Source of the DNA: Sediminicoccus rosea
GTDB lineage: Bacteria; Pseudomonadota; Alphaproteobacteria; Acetobacterales; Acetobacteraceae
Assembly (NCBI RefSeq): GCF_033547095.1
Contig: NZ_CP137852.1
Location: 1,729,501-1,793,500, forward strand
Length of the DNA: 64,000 nt
Reading direction: 5' to 3'
This document shows positions 38,418 to 46,772 of this stretch, in pieces (position 1 is the first letter of the stretch; the number at the start of each line of letters is the position of its first letter). A program made the position numbers and the translations under genes. Under the pieces are notes generated by a model. That model searched no databases. It had not been told where the DNA came from and saw only the letters and a list, made by a program, of their open reading frames with translations.

Positions 38418-39677
38418 ATGACCGATGGCCCCGCGCCGCATCGCCGGCTCGCCATCGCCGGCGTCTTCGACATCGCGAATTATGGCGACCAGCTCTTCCC
38501 GCTCATCGCCATCCATCGCCTGGCGTCCCAGGGTGTCGAGGTCGAGGCGGTGGCTCCCGCCGGGCGGCTTCGCCTGCGGCCCGATGCAAGGACGCCGCGC
38601 GACCTCACCTGGCTGATGACGACCGAGGAGGAGATCCATGCGGTCCTCATCGGAGGCGGCAACATCCTCTACAACCTGCGCGTGGACTACGCGGCGGATG
38701 CCCGCATCGGCGAGAGCCATTTCGGCCAGGGGCAGCACACCGGGCTGTGGCTCGGCGCCGCGCTCGCGGCCGCCATGCGCGACATCCCCTTCGGCTTCAA
38801 CGCCCCCGGAATCCCCTATCCCTTCTCCCGGCCGGTCGCCCGCGACGTGCTGAAGCCCGTGCTGGACGCGGCCGACATCGCCGCCGTGCGCGACGAGGCC
38901 AGCGCCGTGCTGGCCCGCGCGGCGGAGGCCCAGGTCCATGTCGTTCCCGACACCGCCATCGACATCGCGGACATGTGGCCGCGACATTCCCTGGACCCGG
39001 CGCTCGGTGCCTTCGCCGCGCGCAGCGGCTGGAGCGGCGCGCCCCATGTCGCGGTCCATCTGCGCGCCGGACCGGATGAGGGCGGGCATATCCGCGAGGT
39101 CGCGCGCGAGCTCGACCGCTTCTGCACGGATCATGCGCTCGAGGCCGTGATCATCGCCATCGGCGACGATCTCGGCGACGGGCAGACCGCCGTCGCGCTC
39201 CGCTCGGCCATGACCGTGCGAACCCACCTGCTGGACGGATCGGCCACCCTGCGCGAGGTGGCCGCCGCCATCGCGCAGGCGCGCCTGTACCTGGGCGGCT
39301 CGCTGCACGGCTACATCACCGCGGCCGCCTATGGCGTGCCCGGCGTCATCACCACCACGCGCCCCCACCGGAAATTCGGCGGCTTCCTGGAATGGATGGA
39401 GCGGCCCGAGGATCTGGCGCGAAGCTGGAGCCTCGCCTGCGAGAAGGGTGCCGCGCACCTCCAGGCCGGGCTCAGGCCGCAAGTGCCGCCGCGGCTGCGC
39501 GCCGGGCTGGACCAGCACTGGCAGGCGGTGGCCGGGATGCTGCGCAGCCCCACGCGCCGTGCGCCGGAGCGCGCCGCGCTGCTGCGGGCCCTGACCGCGC
39601 GGGCCGCCGCCCAAGGCGGCATGGCATGGCTGCTGCAACCCTTCCTCCGGCCGGCCGCGGGCGGCGGCACGCCATGA
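38418..39677 (+). CDS. polysaccharide pyruvyl transferase family protein (first copy)
   Basis: 419 residues. Hallmarks of the CsaB/PssM pyruvyl-transferase family are present: AGVFDIANYGDQLFPLIA near the N-terminus, AVLIGGGNILYNL (PEP-region glycine motif), RDEASAVLARA, VVPDTAIDIADMW, then LGGSLHGYITAAAYGVPG near the C-terminus. The family transfers pyruvate from PEP to sugar hydroxyls to form ketals on cell-surface glycans. The stop overlaps the FAAL start by 4 bp, heading the eight-gene operon. Confidence 0.92.
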   Translation: MTDGPAPHRRLAIAGVFDIANYGDQLFPLIAIHRLASQGVEVEAVAPAGRLRLRPDARTPRDLTWLMTTEEEIHAVLIGGGNILYNLRVDYAADARIGESHFGQGQHTGLWLGAALAAAMRDIPFGFNAPGIPYPFSRPVARDVLKPVLDAADIAAVRDEASAVLARAAEAQVHVVPDTAIDIADMWPRHSLDPALGAFAARSGWSGAPHVAVHLRAGPDEGGHIREVARELDRFCTDHALEAVIIAIGDDLGDGQTAVALRSAMTVRTHLLDGSATLREVAAAIAQARLYLGGSLHGYITAAAYGVPGVITTTRPHRKFGGFLEWMERPEDLARSWSLACEKGAAHLQAGLRPQVPPRLRAGLDQHWQAVAGMLRSPTRRAPERAALLRALTARAAAQGGMAWLLQPFLRPAAGGGTP

Positions 39678-41356
39678 CCCACGCGACCATCGCCGACCTG
39701 CTGCATCACCGCGCCCTCAGCCAGCCCGAGGCGCCGGCGATCCTGTTCCTCGAGCGCGGCGAGCGCCCGGGCGGCTCCGACACCTATGGCACGCTGGACC
39801 TGGCCGCGCGCCGCATCGCGGCGCAGCTTCTGGCGATGGGCCTCTCCGGCCGGGCGGTGCTGCTGGCCTGCGACACGGGGCTGCCCTTCGTGCGCGCCTT
39901 TCTCGGCTGCCTCTATGCCGGCACCTATCCGGTGCCGGTGCCGCCCCTGGCGCGGCGGGAGCGTGGCGAGCGCCTGCGGCACATCATCCGCGATGCCGCG
40001 CCGGCCGCGATGATCGTGGAGAGCCGGGGGCGCTCCCTGGCGCAGGAGGCGACCGACCTTCCCATCCTGGTCGTGGACGAGGCGCTGCCGGAGATTCCCG
40101 CGCTGGAGCGGCCCGAGGCCGTGGCGCCGCAGGATATCGCGTTCATCCAGTACACCTCGGGCTCGACCATGGCGCCGCGCGGCATCGCGGTCACGCATGG
40201 CAACATCATGGCCAACCAGGCGATGATCCAGCAGGCCTTCGGCCATGACGCGAGCACCGTCGTGATGAGCTGGCTGCCGCTCCATCATGACATGGGGCTG
40301 ATCGGTTCCATCCTGCAGCCGCTCTACCTGGGCGGGCGCTGCATCCTGGCCTCGCCTCTCGCCTTCCTCCAGCGGCCCGTGCGGTGGCTCCGCGCGATCT
40401 CGGAATACCGCGCGACCACCAGCGGCGCGCCGAACTTCGCCTTCGACCTCTGCGTGCGGCAGATCCCGGAAAAGGAGCTGGCGGGGCTCGACCTCTCCTC
40501 CTGGACGCTCGCCTTCTGCGGCTCGGAGCCGGTGCGCCCGGGCACGATGCAGCGCTTCGCCGCCCGCTTCGCCCCCGCCGGCTTCGACCCGGCGGCGCTC
40601 TACCCCTGCTACGGCATGGCCGAGGCCACGCTGTTCATCAGCGGCGGCGCCCCGGGGCAGGGCGCGCGCAGCGTGATCCTGCCGCGCAGCGGTTTCGCCG
40701 ATGTCTCTGCCCATGCCGACGCGGCCCAGCCGGTCACCAATTGCGGGGCAGCGACGGCGCCCGGGCGCGTGGCCATCCTCGCGCCCGAGACGGCGCGCCC
40801 GCTCGGCGAGAATGTCGTGGGCGAAGTCTGCGTGGCCGGGCCGCATGTCAGCCCCGGCCTCTGGGCGCCCGACTGCGCCGGGCGCATCCGCCCGCATGAC
40901 GGCCGCATGGTGATGCTGGACGGCACGCCCTATCTGCGCTCGGGCGACATGGGGATGATGATCCAGGGCGAGCTGCATGTCGTCGGCCGCATCAAGGACA
41001 TGATCATCGTGCGCGGCGCGAACATCTACGCGGAGGACATCGAGCACGCGCTGCTCGAGCAGCCCGAGGCGGCCGATCTCGTGGCCGCGGCGGCGGTCGC
41101 GGTCGAGCGCGACGAGGCGGAGATGCTGGTGCTGCTGTGCGAGCTTTCCACCGGGGCGCGGGCCGGCCTGCCCGTGACCATCGCCGAGACGCTCCGCCGG
41201 CGCGTCGCGGAAGCGGTCGGCCTGATGCCCGGCGAGATGGTGCTGCTTCCCCCGCGCAGCCTGCCGCGCACCACCAGCGGCAAGATCCAGCGCGGCAGGG
41301 CGCGCGCCGCCTGGCTCGATGGCCAGCTGGCGCCGTCCCGCTGGTTGCCGGCATGA
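39674..41356 (+). CDS. fatty acyl-AMP ligase (FAAL)
   Basis: 560 residues from ATG 39674. It has the adenylate-forming signatures FIQYTSGSTMAPRGIAVTHGN and WLPLHHDMGLIGSILQPLY, plus the FAAL-type PLAFLQRPVRWLRAISEY and SGAPNFAFDLCVR segments that separate it from CoA ligases. YPCYGMAEATLF and the C-terminal RTTSGKIQRG with catalytic Lys are intact. FAALs activate fatty acids as acyl-adenylates and load them on acyl carrier proteins. The adjacent ACP (42512) is the obvious acceptor. Its start overlaps the preceding stop by 4 bp, and its stop overlaps the P450 start by 4 bp. Confidence 0.93.
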   Translation: MTHATIADLLHHRALSQPEAPAILFLERGERPGGSDTYGTLDLAARRIAAQLLAMGLSGRAVLLACDTGLPFVRAFLGCLYAGTYPVPVPPLARRERGERLRHIIRDAAPAAMIVESRGRSLAQEATDLPILVVDEALPEIPALERPEAVAPQDIAFIQYTSGSTMAPRGIAVTHGNIMANQAMIQQAFGHDASTVVMSWLPLHHDMGLIGSILQPLYLGGRCILASPLAFLQRPVRWLRAISEYRATTSGAPNFAFDLCVRQIPEKELAGLDLSSWTLAFCGSEPVRPGTMQRFAARFAPAGFDPAALYPCYGMAEATLFISGGAPGQGARSVILPRSGFADVSAHADAAQPVTNCGAATAPGRVAILAPETARPLGENVVGEVCVAGPHVSPGLWAPDCAGRIRPHDGRMVMLDGTPYLRSGDMGMMIQGELHVVGRIKDMIIVRGANIYAEDIEHALLEQPEAADLVAAAAVAVERDEAEMLVLLCELSTGARAGLPVTIAETLRRRVAEAVGLMPGEMVLLPPRSLPRTTSGKIQRGRARAAWLDGQLAPSRWLPA

Positions 41357-42543
41357 CCGCGCCCTTCGCGCCGCAGCCCCCGGACGCGCGGCCCGGCCCG
41401 CCCGTCTGGTGCGAGGCGGAGCAGGTCTGGCGCCTGACGCGCTACGCCGATGTGAGCGCGCTCCTTCGCAAGGCCGACGCGGAGGTGGTCGAGTTCCAGG
41501 ACCGGATCGCCGCGATCGGGCGCCGGGCGGGGCGCGACTATGGCAGCCTTGTCCGGCTGCTGTCGGGCATCCTGTTCTTCCGCAATCCGCCCTGGCAGAC
41601 GGAGGCGCGCGCCGCGCTGCGCCGCGCCCTGGGCGCCATGGCCGCGCGCATCTCGGAGGCCGAGATCGCTCCCCTCGTCGAGGACGCTGTCGCCGGGCTG
41701 CTTGCCGATGCGGAGGGGAATGTCGATGTCGTCGCGCCCCTGGCGGACCGTGTTCCGGTCCTGGTCATGGCGCATCTCCTCGGCCTTTCCGAAGCGACGG
41801 TCGAGACGCTTCACCTGCAGGGCAAGGGCGTCGTCAATGCCTGGCAGAGGGCCATGCCGCTGCGGGCCTATGATGCCCTCCAGCAGCAGGCGGCCGGGAT
41901 CGACGCGGCACTCCGGCAGGAGATCGACCGCGCCCGCGCGGATGGCGGCCCCCTGCGGATGTTCCTCGAGGCGGGGGAATTCGTGGAGGATGACGAGACC
42001 GTCGGCATCCTCTTCGGCATCATCATGGCGGGCATCGAGACCACGTCCGGCCTCCTGGCGAGCGTGCTCTACGCTGCCTGCCTCGAGCCGGGCGCCGCCG
42101 AGGCGCTGCGCCAGGGGAGTTTCCCGGAGCGCGGCTTCGTCGAGGAGGTGCTGCGCATGGCCCCGCCGGTCCGCCGTCCCTCCGCGCGGCGGCTTGCCAC
42201 GGCGCAGCAGTTCGGCGACATCGCCTTGCCGCCCGGCAGCCTGGTCGGCGTGGACCTGATGCTGGCGCAGCGCGACCCCGCGGCCTACGAGGACCCGCAC
42301 CGGTTCGATGCCCGGCGCCAGCGGCCCACCGTGCTGGCGTTCGGCAGCGGAATCCATGCCTGCCTGGGCGGCCACCTCGCCACGCTGGAGGCCCGCCTCC
42401 TGCTCCGTTCCGTCCTGCGCCGCGGCGTCAGCCCCGCCCCCGGCGCCGAGATCGAATGGGACCCGGATCCCACCTTCTGCCGCCTGCTGCGGTTCAGGCT
42501 CCGCCTCGATCATGAAAGAAAGCGCCCGCTCCATGCTGAATGA
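41353..42543 (+). CDS. cytochrome P450
   Basis: 396 residues. The I-helix motif is AGIETTSG, the ExxR pair is in FVEEVLRMAPPVRRPS, and the haem-binding loop is FGSGIHACLGGHLA with thiolate Cys337. It is the small soluble bacterial class with no membrane anchor. Redox partners are not encoded nearby. Between a FAAL and a carrier protein, it is likely to oxidise a carrier-bound acyl chain, as known for BioI and beta-hydroxylating P450s. Start and stop both overlap neighbours. Confidence 0.94.
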   Translation: MTAPFAPQPPDARPGPPVWCEAEQVWRLTRYADVSALLRKADAEVVEFQDRIAAIGRRAGRDYGSLVRLLSGILFFRNPPWQTEARAALRRALGAMAARISEAEIAPLVEDAVAGLLADAEGNVDVVAPLADRVPVLVMAHLLGLSEATVETLHLQGKGVVNAWQRAMPLRAYDALQQQAAGIDAALRQEIDRARADGGPLRMFLEAGEFVEDDETVGILFGIIMAGIETTSGLLASVLYAACLEPGAAEALRQGSFPERGFVEEVLRMAPPVRRPSARRLATAQQFGDIALPPGSLVGVDLMLAQRDPAAYEDPHRFDARRQRPTVLAFGSGIHACLGGHLATLEARLLLRSVLRRGVSPAPGAEIEWDPDPTFCRLLRFRLRLDHERKRPLHAE

Positions 42544-42799
42544 CCAGCCGCCCGCCCGTGACGCCGTCCAGACCTGGATGGTCCAGTACATCGCCTCCGT
42601 CATCGACGTGGCGCCCGATGACGTCGTGCTCGATCGGGATTTCCGCGAGATCGGCATGGACTCGGCCGAGGTGGTCATCATGACGGGCGTCCTCGAGGAG
42701 GAGTTCGCGCTCGAGGTGCGGGCCGAACTGCCCTTCGAGCACCCGACCATCGCCGCCTTCATCGACGCCCTGGCCGAGAAGGGCCTGGTGGCTGCATGA
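42512..42799 (+). CDS. acyl carrier protein
   Basis: 95 residues if started at ATG 42512; ATG 42533 gives 88. The phosphopantetheine attachment motif is IGMDS with Ser51 (numbered from 42512), in the usual DRDFREIGMDSAEVV context, followed by the LEVRAELPFEHPTIAAFI third-helix region. It is a stand-alone carrier rather than a PKS/NRPS domain. Its neighbours FAAL and P450 suggest that it holds the activated, oxidised chain. It overlaps the P450 end by 32 bp and the GT2 start by 4 bp. Confidence 0.93.
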   Translation: MKESARSMLNDQPPARDAVQTWMVQYIASVIDVAPDDVVLDRDFREIGMDSAEVVIMTGVLEEEFALEVRAELPFEHPTIAAFIDALAEKGLVAA

Positions 42800-43707
42800 G
42801 CGGAGGGCCGCGCCCCTCCGTCAGCCTCGTCATCGCGGCCTATGCGATGCAGCGCGAACTCCCGCGCACCCTCCGCTCGCTCTCGACCGCCTACCAGCGC
42901 GACCCGCCTGCCGCGCGCTGGGAGCTGATCGTCATCGACAACGGATCGCCGGAGCCGCTGGCGGAGCCCAAGGGCTGGGCGGATCCCGCGGTCACCCTCC
43001 GGCTGGTCCGCCTGGAGGGGGAGGCCAGCCTGGCCGCCGCGCTGAACCATGGGCTCGGCCTAGCGCAGGGCGAGCTGGTCGGTGTCTGGATCGACGGTGC
43101 CCGCATGGCCTCGCCCGGGCTGCTGGGCGCCTGCGCCCGCGCCGCCGCGCTGCATCCGCGGCCGGTGATCGCCACGCGGAACTATCACCTGGGCCACGGC
43201 CTCCAGCACAGCGAGGGCATGCGCGGCTACGACCAGCAGGCCGAGGATGCGCTGCTCGCCTCCATCGGCTGGCCGGACGGCGCCGAGCGCCTGGTCGAGA
43301 TCTCGACGCCCGAGCAGGCGGACCCCGGCGGCGCGCTCATCGAGACCAACGCCCTGTTCATGACGCGCGCCCTCTGGGGCGAGCTGGGCGGCTTCGACAC
43401 CCGCTTCGCCGGGCCGGGCGGCGGCGCGGTCAATGCCGACATGTTCCTCCGGGCCTGCGCCGCGCCGGGCACCCAGCTCATCCGCATCCTGGGGGAGGGG
43501 ACCTTCCACCAGTTCCATGGCGGGGTCACGACCGGCGCCGGGCAGGAGAGGGCCGCCTGGCTGCTCAAGATGGGCAGCAAGCAGTATTTCCGCCTCCGCG
43601 GCCGGCCGCTGCGCGCGGTGCGCGACCTCGGCTGGCTCTATGATTCGCGGCGGGGGCTGGTTCATCCCCCGGCCATGCAGGAGGCGGCCGATGACCGAGC
43701 AGGCTGA
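42796..43707 (+). CDS. GT2-like glycosyltransferase, WIDGAR variant (first paralogue)
   Basis: 303 residues. The GT-A N-terminal segment SVSLVIAAYAMQRELPRTLRS and WELIVIDNGSPEP are typical of family 2. Where most GT2 members carry DxD there is LVGVWIDGARMASPGL. Later come NALFMTRALWGELGGFDTRF and GTFHQFHGGV. The next gene is a clear paralogue sharing these features. Role: sugar transfer in the operon's glycan. Start overlaps the ACP stop by 4 bp and the end overlaps the next gene by 17 bp. Confidence 0.87.
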   Translation: MSGGPRPSVSLVIAAYAMQRELPRTLRSLSTAYQRDPPAARWELIVIDNGSPEPLAEPKGWADPAVTLRLVRLEGEASLAAALNHGLGLAQGELVGVWIDGARMASPGLLGACARAAALHPRPVIATRNYHLGHGLQHSEGMRGYDQQAEDALLASIGWPDGAERLVEISTPEQADPGGALIETNALFMTRALWGELGGFDTRFAGPGGGAVNADMFLRACAAPGTQLIRILGEGTFHQFHGGVTTGAGQERAAWLLKMGSKQYFRLRGRPLRAVRDLGWLYDSRRGLVHPPAMQEAADDRAG

Positions 43708-44575
43708 GATCGGGATCGTCGTGATCAGCTACAACATGGCGCGGGAACTGCCACGCACCCTGATGTCGCTCTCGCCCGGCTACCAGGCGAACTGCCCGCC
43801 CGGGCGCTGCGAGGTGGTCGTCATCGACAACGGCTCGGCCGAGCCGCCGCGGGCGGAGCAGTTCGCGGACCTCGGGCTGCGCCTCTCGGTCCATCGCCAG
43901 CCCGATGCGGGCCCGTCGCCGGCCGCGGCGGTGAATCTGGGCCTCTCCCTGCTCTCGGCGCCGCTCATCGGCGTCTGGATCGACGGGGCGCGGCTTGCCT
44001 CGCCCGGGCTGATCGATGCCTGCGCGCGCGCCGCCCGGCTGCACCCGCGGCCCGTGGTCGCGACGGTCAATTATCATCTCGGCCCGTCGGAACAGTATCT
44101 CAGCATGCAGTCCGGCTATGACCAGCAGGAGGAGGATCGCCTCCTGGCCCGGATCGGCTGGCCCGGGGGCGCGTCGCGGCTCGGGGAGATCTCCACGCAG
44201 GTCTGGCACGGCGGACGCGACGGCCCGATGCTGGAGAGCAATGCCCTGTTCCTCCCCCGCGCGCTCTGGACCGAGCTTGGTGGCTATGACGAGGCCTTCA
44301 CCGGCCCCGGCGGCGGGGCGGTGAACATCGACACCTTCACGCGCGCCTGCGAGGCGCCCGGGACGCAGTTGATCGTGGTGGAGGATGAGGGCACCTATCA
44401 CCAGTTCCACGGCGGGACGATCAGCAACGGCCCCGGCCATGCGATCGAGGCGACAAAGCGCCTGGCCGCGGAATACTATCGGCTGCGCCGCCGGCCGCTG
44501 CGGCCGGTCAAGGTGCCACGCTGGTGCTTCGATCCGTCTTCCGGCGCGGTGGACAAGGGCAGGGAAGACCAATGA
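43691..44575 (+). CDS. GT2-like glycosyltransferase, WIDGAR variant (second paralogue)
   Basis: 294 residues from ATG 43691. It parallels the previous gene along its length: IGIVVISYNMARELPRTLMS, CEVVVIDNGSAEPP, LIGVWIDGARLASPGLI, NALFLPRALWTELGGYDEAF, GTYHQFHGGTISNG. The two proteins look like a tandem duplication that has diverged. Both have the His-Gln-Phe-His segment after a Gly-Thr, perhaps a substrate or metal contact. Its stop overlaps the methyltransferase start by 4 bp. Confidence 0.87.
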   Translation: MTEQAEIGIVVISYNMARELPRTLMSLSPGYQANCPPGRCEVVVIDNGSAEPPRAEQFADLGLRLSVHRQPDAGPSPAAAVNLGLSLLSAPLIGVWIDGARLASPGLIDACARAARLHPRPVVATVNYHLGPSEQYLSMQSGYDQQEEDRLLARIGWPGGASRLGEISTQVWHGGRDGPMLESNALFLPRALWTELGGYDEAFTGPGGGAVNIDTFTRACEAPGTQLIVVEDEGTYHQFHGGTISNGPGHAIEATKRLAAEYYRLRRRPLRPVKVPRWCFDPSSGAVDKGREDQ

Positions 44576-45288
44576 CGACAGCAACGCAGACCCATGAACC
44601 GACCTGGGAGCGGCTGCCGGCGCCCTACCCCGATCTCGTCATCGCGCCGGACGAGCCCTTTCCGGCGCTCGCGCATCTCTCCCTGCGCCTGAAGACCTAT
44701 CGCCACCTCCTCGCGACGCGCGTGGCCGGGCCGGCCGGGCGCAGCCTGCTCGATCTCGGCGCCGGCCCGGGGCATTTCGCCCGGATCGCCAGCCGCCAGG
44801 GCTTCGCCGTCACCGCCGTTGACGCGCGCGAGCCCTGGACGCTGACGGGGCAGACCTCCGCGCGCCAGATCCGCGAGTATGACTTCGTCCAGATGGATCT
44901 GCGGAAGTTCGACCGGCTGCGGGATTTCGACGTGATCGCCATGATCGGCGTCATCTACCACCTGCCGCTGGAGGATCAGCTGGGCCTCCTGGCGGCCTGC
45001 CGGGGCAAGGTCGTCATCATCGACACCGAGATCTACGACCCGTCCGCCATCGCCGCCGACCGGCAGCACCGCTTCACGCGCCGCACGACGGCCGAGGGCT
45101 ATGCGGGCGCGGATTGCCTCGAACGCGGCGAGGTCTATTCCTCCCACCTCAATCCATCGAGCTTCTGGTTCGAGGAGGAGAGCTTCGCGCGGGCGATCGC
45201 CGATCTGGGCTTCCCCCGCGTGACCGTCCTCGACCCGCCCTACCGCTCCGCCTTCGGGCCGCGCCGCTGGTATGTGCTGGATGGCTAG
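44572..45288 (+). CDS. class I SAM-dependent methyltransferase
   Basis: 238 residues from ATG 44572. RSLLDLGAGPGHFARIASRQG is motif I, FAVTAVDAREPW motif II, and FDVIAMIGVIYHLPLEDQ motif IV, resembling Methyltransf_23-type glycan and lipid methyltransferases. The C-terminal half has a SFWFEEESFARAI segment. It is the third methyltransferase of the locus and the only one in the plus-strand operon. The final 8 bp overlap the second pyruvyl transferase. Confidence 0.88.
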   Translation: MTTATQTHEPTWERLPAPYPDLVIAPDEPFPALAHLSLRLKTYRHLLATRVAGPAGRSLLDLGAGPGHFARIASRQGFAVTAVDAREPWTLTGQTSARQIREYDFVQMDLRKFDRLRDFDVIAMIGVIYHLPLEDQLGLLAACRGKVVIIDTEIYDPSAIAADRQHRFTRRTTAEGYAGADCLERGEVYSSHLNPSSFWFEEESFARAIADLGFPRVTVLDPPYRSAFGPRRWYVLDG

Positions 45289-46507
45289 CCGGCCGAGCGT
45301 CTTCCTGACAGGAACCTTCGACGTCTCCAACTACGGGGACCTGCTCTTCCCGCTGGTGGCGGCGGCCCGCCTCGCGGCGGCCGGTGTGGATGTCGTGCCC
45401 GTCGCGCCCACCGCGAACCAGCCGGCCTTCAGCGACGCCATGGCCCCGGTGGCGGCCGCGCGGATGCTCGGCGATGCCTCGCTCGCGCCATGCGGCGTTC
45501 TGGTGGGCGGCGGCTACATCCTGATGGCGCAGCCGGCCAGCGGCATGCGGAGCTACGAGCAGGCGGGCGTCGCGCGCGAGGCCTATCCGTCGCTGTGGAT
45601 CGGCGCGGCCCTCGCCGCCGCGATCCGTGACATCCCGCTGGTGCTGAACGCGCCGGGCGCGCCGTTTCCCTTCGCATCGGGCCGGCGGGATGATTTCGCC
45701 GTCCCTGCGCTGCGTGCCGCCGACTACCTCAGCGTGCGGGACGCCCAGAGTGCCCGGATGTTCGCGCCCGCCGCACTCGATTGGTCCATCGTGCCCGATA
45801 CCGTCCTCGACCTGCCGCGGGTCTGGTCGGCCGAGGAACTGGCCGGGCTGCATGCCGGCCGGCTTGCGCATTGGGGCCTTCCGTCCGGCACGCCCACCCT
45901 CGCGATCCATGTGCGGGCGCGCGCCCTCGGCGACCCCGCCGAACTCGCCGCGCGGATTGACGCGCTGGCCCTTCGGCACGGCCTGTTTCCCCTGCTGATG
46001 ATCCTCGGCTCCGAACTGGGGGACCGCCCGACGGCGCGGCGAATCTCCGCCGGCATGACCTGCGCCCACCGGATCGTGGATGACGCGGGCAGCCTGCGCG
46101 AGCTGGCGGCCCATCTCGCCAGCTCGGTGGCCTATGTGGGCAGCTCATTCCACGGCTATGTCACGGCGAGCGCCTACGGGAAGCCGGCCGTCTCGGTCGC
46201 CATTCCGGCGCATGGCAAATACCGTGGGTTGCTGGACCAGCTGAGCCGGCCAGGCGATCTCGCCCGGGACTGGCAGGAGGGCTTCGCGCGCGCGGAGGCG
46301 CATCTGGCCCGCCCGCGACCATCGCTTCTGCCGCCCGGGATCGGCGAGGCCCTGGACCGGCACTGGGCCACGATCACCGCGGCGCTGAACGACGCTTCCG
46401 CGGGCCGTGCCCGGCGGATGGACTTCCTGCGGAGCTATCTGCGCGGCGGCGCCCGCCACCTGACCGCGCCGTGGGTGGTGGCTCCGCATCTCTCCCGCCG
46501 GCAGTGA
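45281..46507 (+). CDS. polysaccharide pyruvyl transferase family protein (second copy)
   Basis: 408 residues from ATG 45281 (MASRPSVFLTGTF); an ATG 9 bp earlier is less likely. It repeats the family pattern of the copy at 38418: TFDVSNYGDLLFPLVA, GVLVGGGYILMAQP, LNAPGAPFPFAS, IVPDTVLDLPRVW, GSSFHGYVTASAYGKPA. The two copies bracket the operon, so the final glycan may carry two pyruvyl ketals or one on each of two sugars. It is the last gene before the integrated element. Confidence 0.91.
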   Translation: MASRPSVFLTGTFDVSNYGDLLFPLVAAARLAAAGVDVVPVAPTANQPAFSDAMAPVAAARMLGDASLAPCGVLVGGGYILMAQPASGMRSYEQAGVAREAYPSLWIGAALAAAIRDIPLVLNAPGAPFPFASGRRDDFAVPALRAADYLSVRDAQSARMFAPAALDWSIVPDTVLDLPRVWSAEELAGLHAGRLAHWGLPSGTPTLAIHVRARALGDPAELAARIDALALRHGLFPLLMILGSELGDRPTARRISAGMTCAHRIVDDAGSLRELAAHLASSVAYVGSSFHGYVTASAYGKPAVSVAIPAHGKYRGLLDQLSRPGDLARDWQEGFARAEAHLARPRPSLLPPGIGEALDRHWATITAALNDASAGRARRMDFLRSYLRGGARHLTAPWVVAPHLSRRQ

Positions 46508-46731
46508 CCTGCCGCCCCCGGACAAGGCGCCGGCGTCCGCTGGGGGCGATGCGGGACGGATTGCGGGCGTCGGCGAAAGATCGCCCGGAACTCGCGAACA
46601 GGGTTGGGGAATGGCGGATGAGGTGTCCGCCTTGATAGTATCCCGGCCCGTCTCTACCTGTTCCAAGAGCGGCCTTTTTTCTGGGGTAATTCGTTAAGCT
46701 CATCCCCTACCGTTTCCGCTTGTCTCCCTCT

Positions 46732-46753
46732 GTTCCCACGCTATTGTGGGAAC
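46732..46753. promoter_or_regulatory. palindrome upstream of the integrase gene
   Basis: GTTCCCAC (46732-46739) and GTGGGAAC (46746-46753) form a perfect 8-bp inverted repeat with a 6-bp spacer, 19 bp before the integrase ATG. A further GTGGGAA follows at 46759. It suits an operator or a recombinase arm site; no experimental basis. Confidence 0.6.
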
Positions 46754-46772
46754 AAGAGTGGGAAGCGAGAGC

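Noticed and set aside
46508-46731. Left attachment site next to the integrase
   Set aside because: No tRNA and no direct repeat that reappears near 58 kb could be found by eye.
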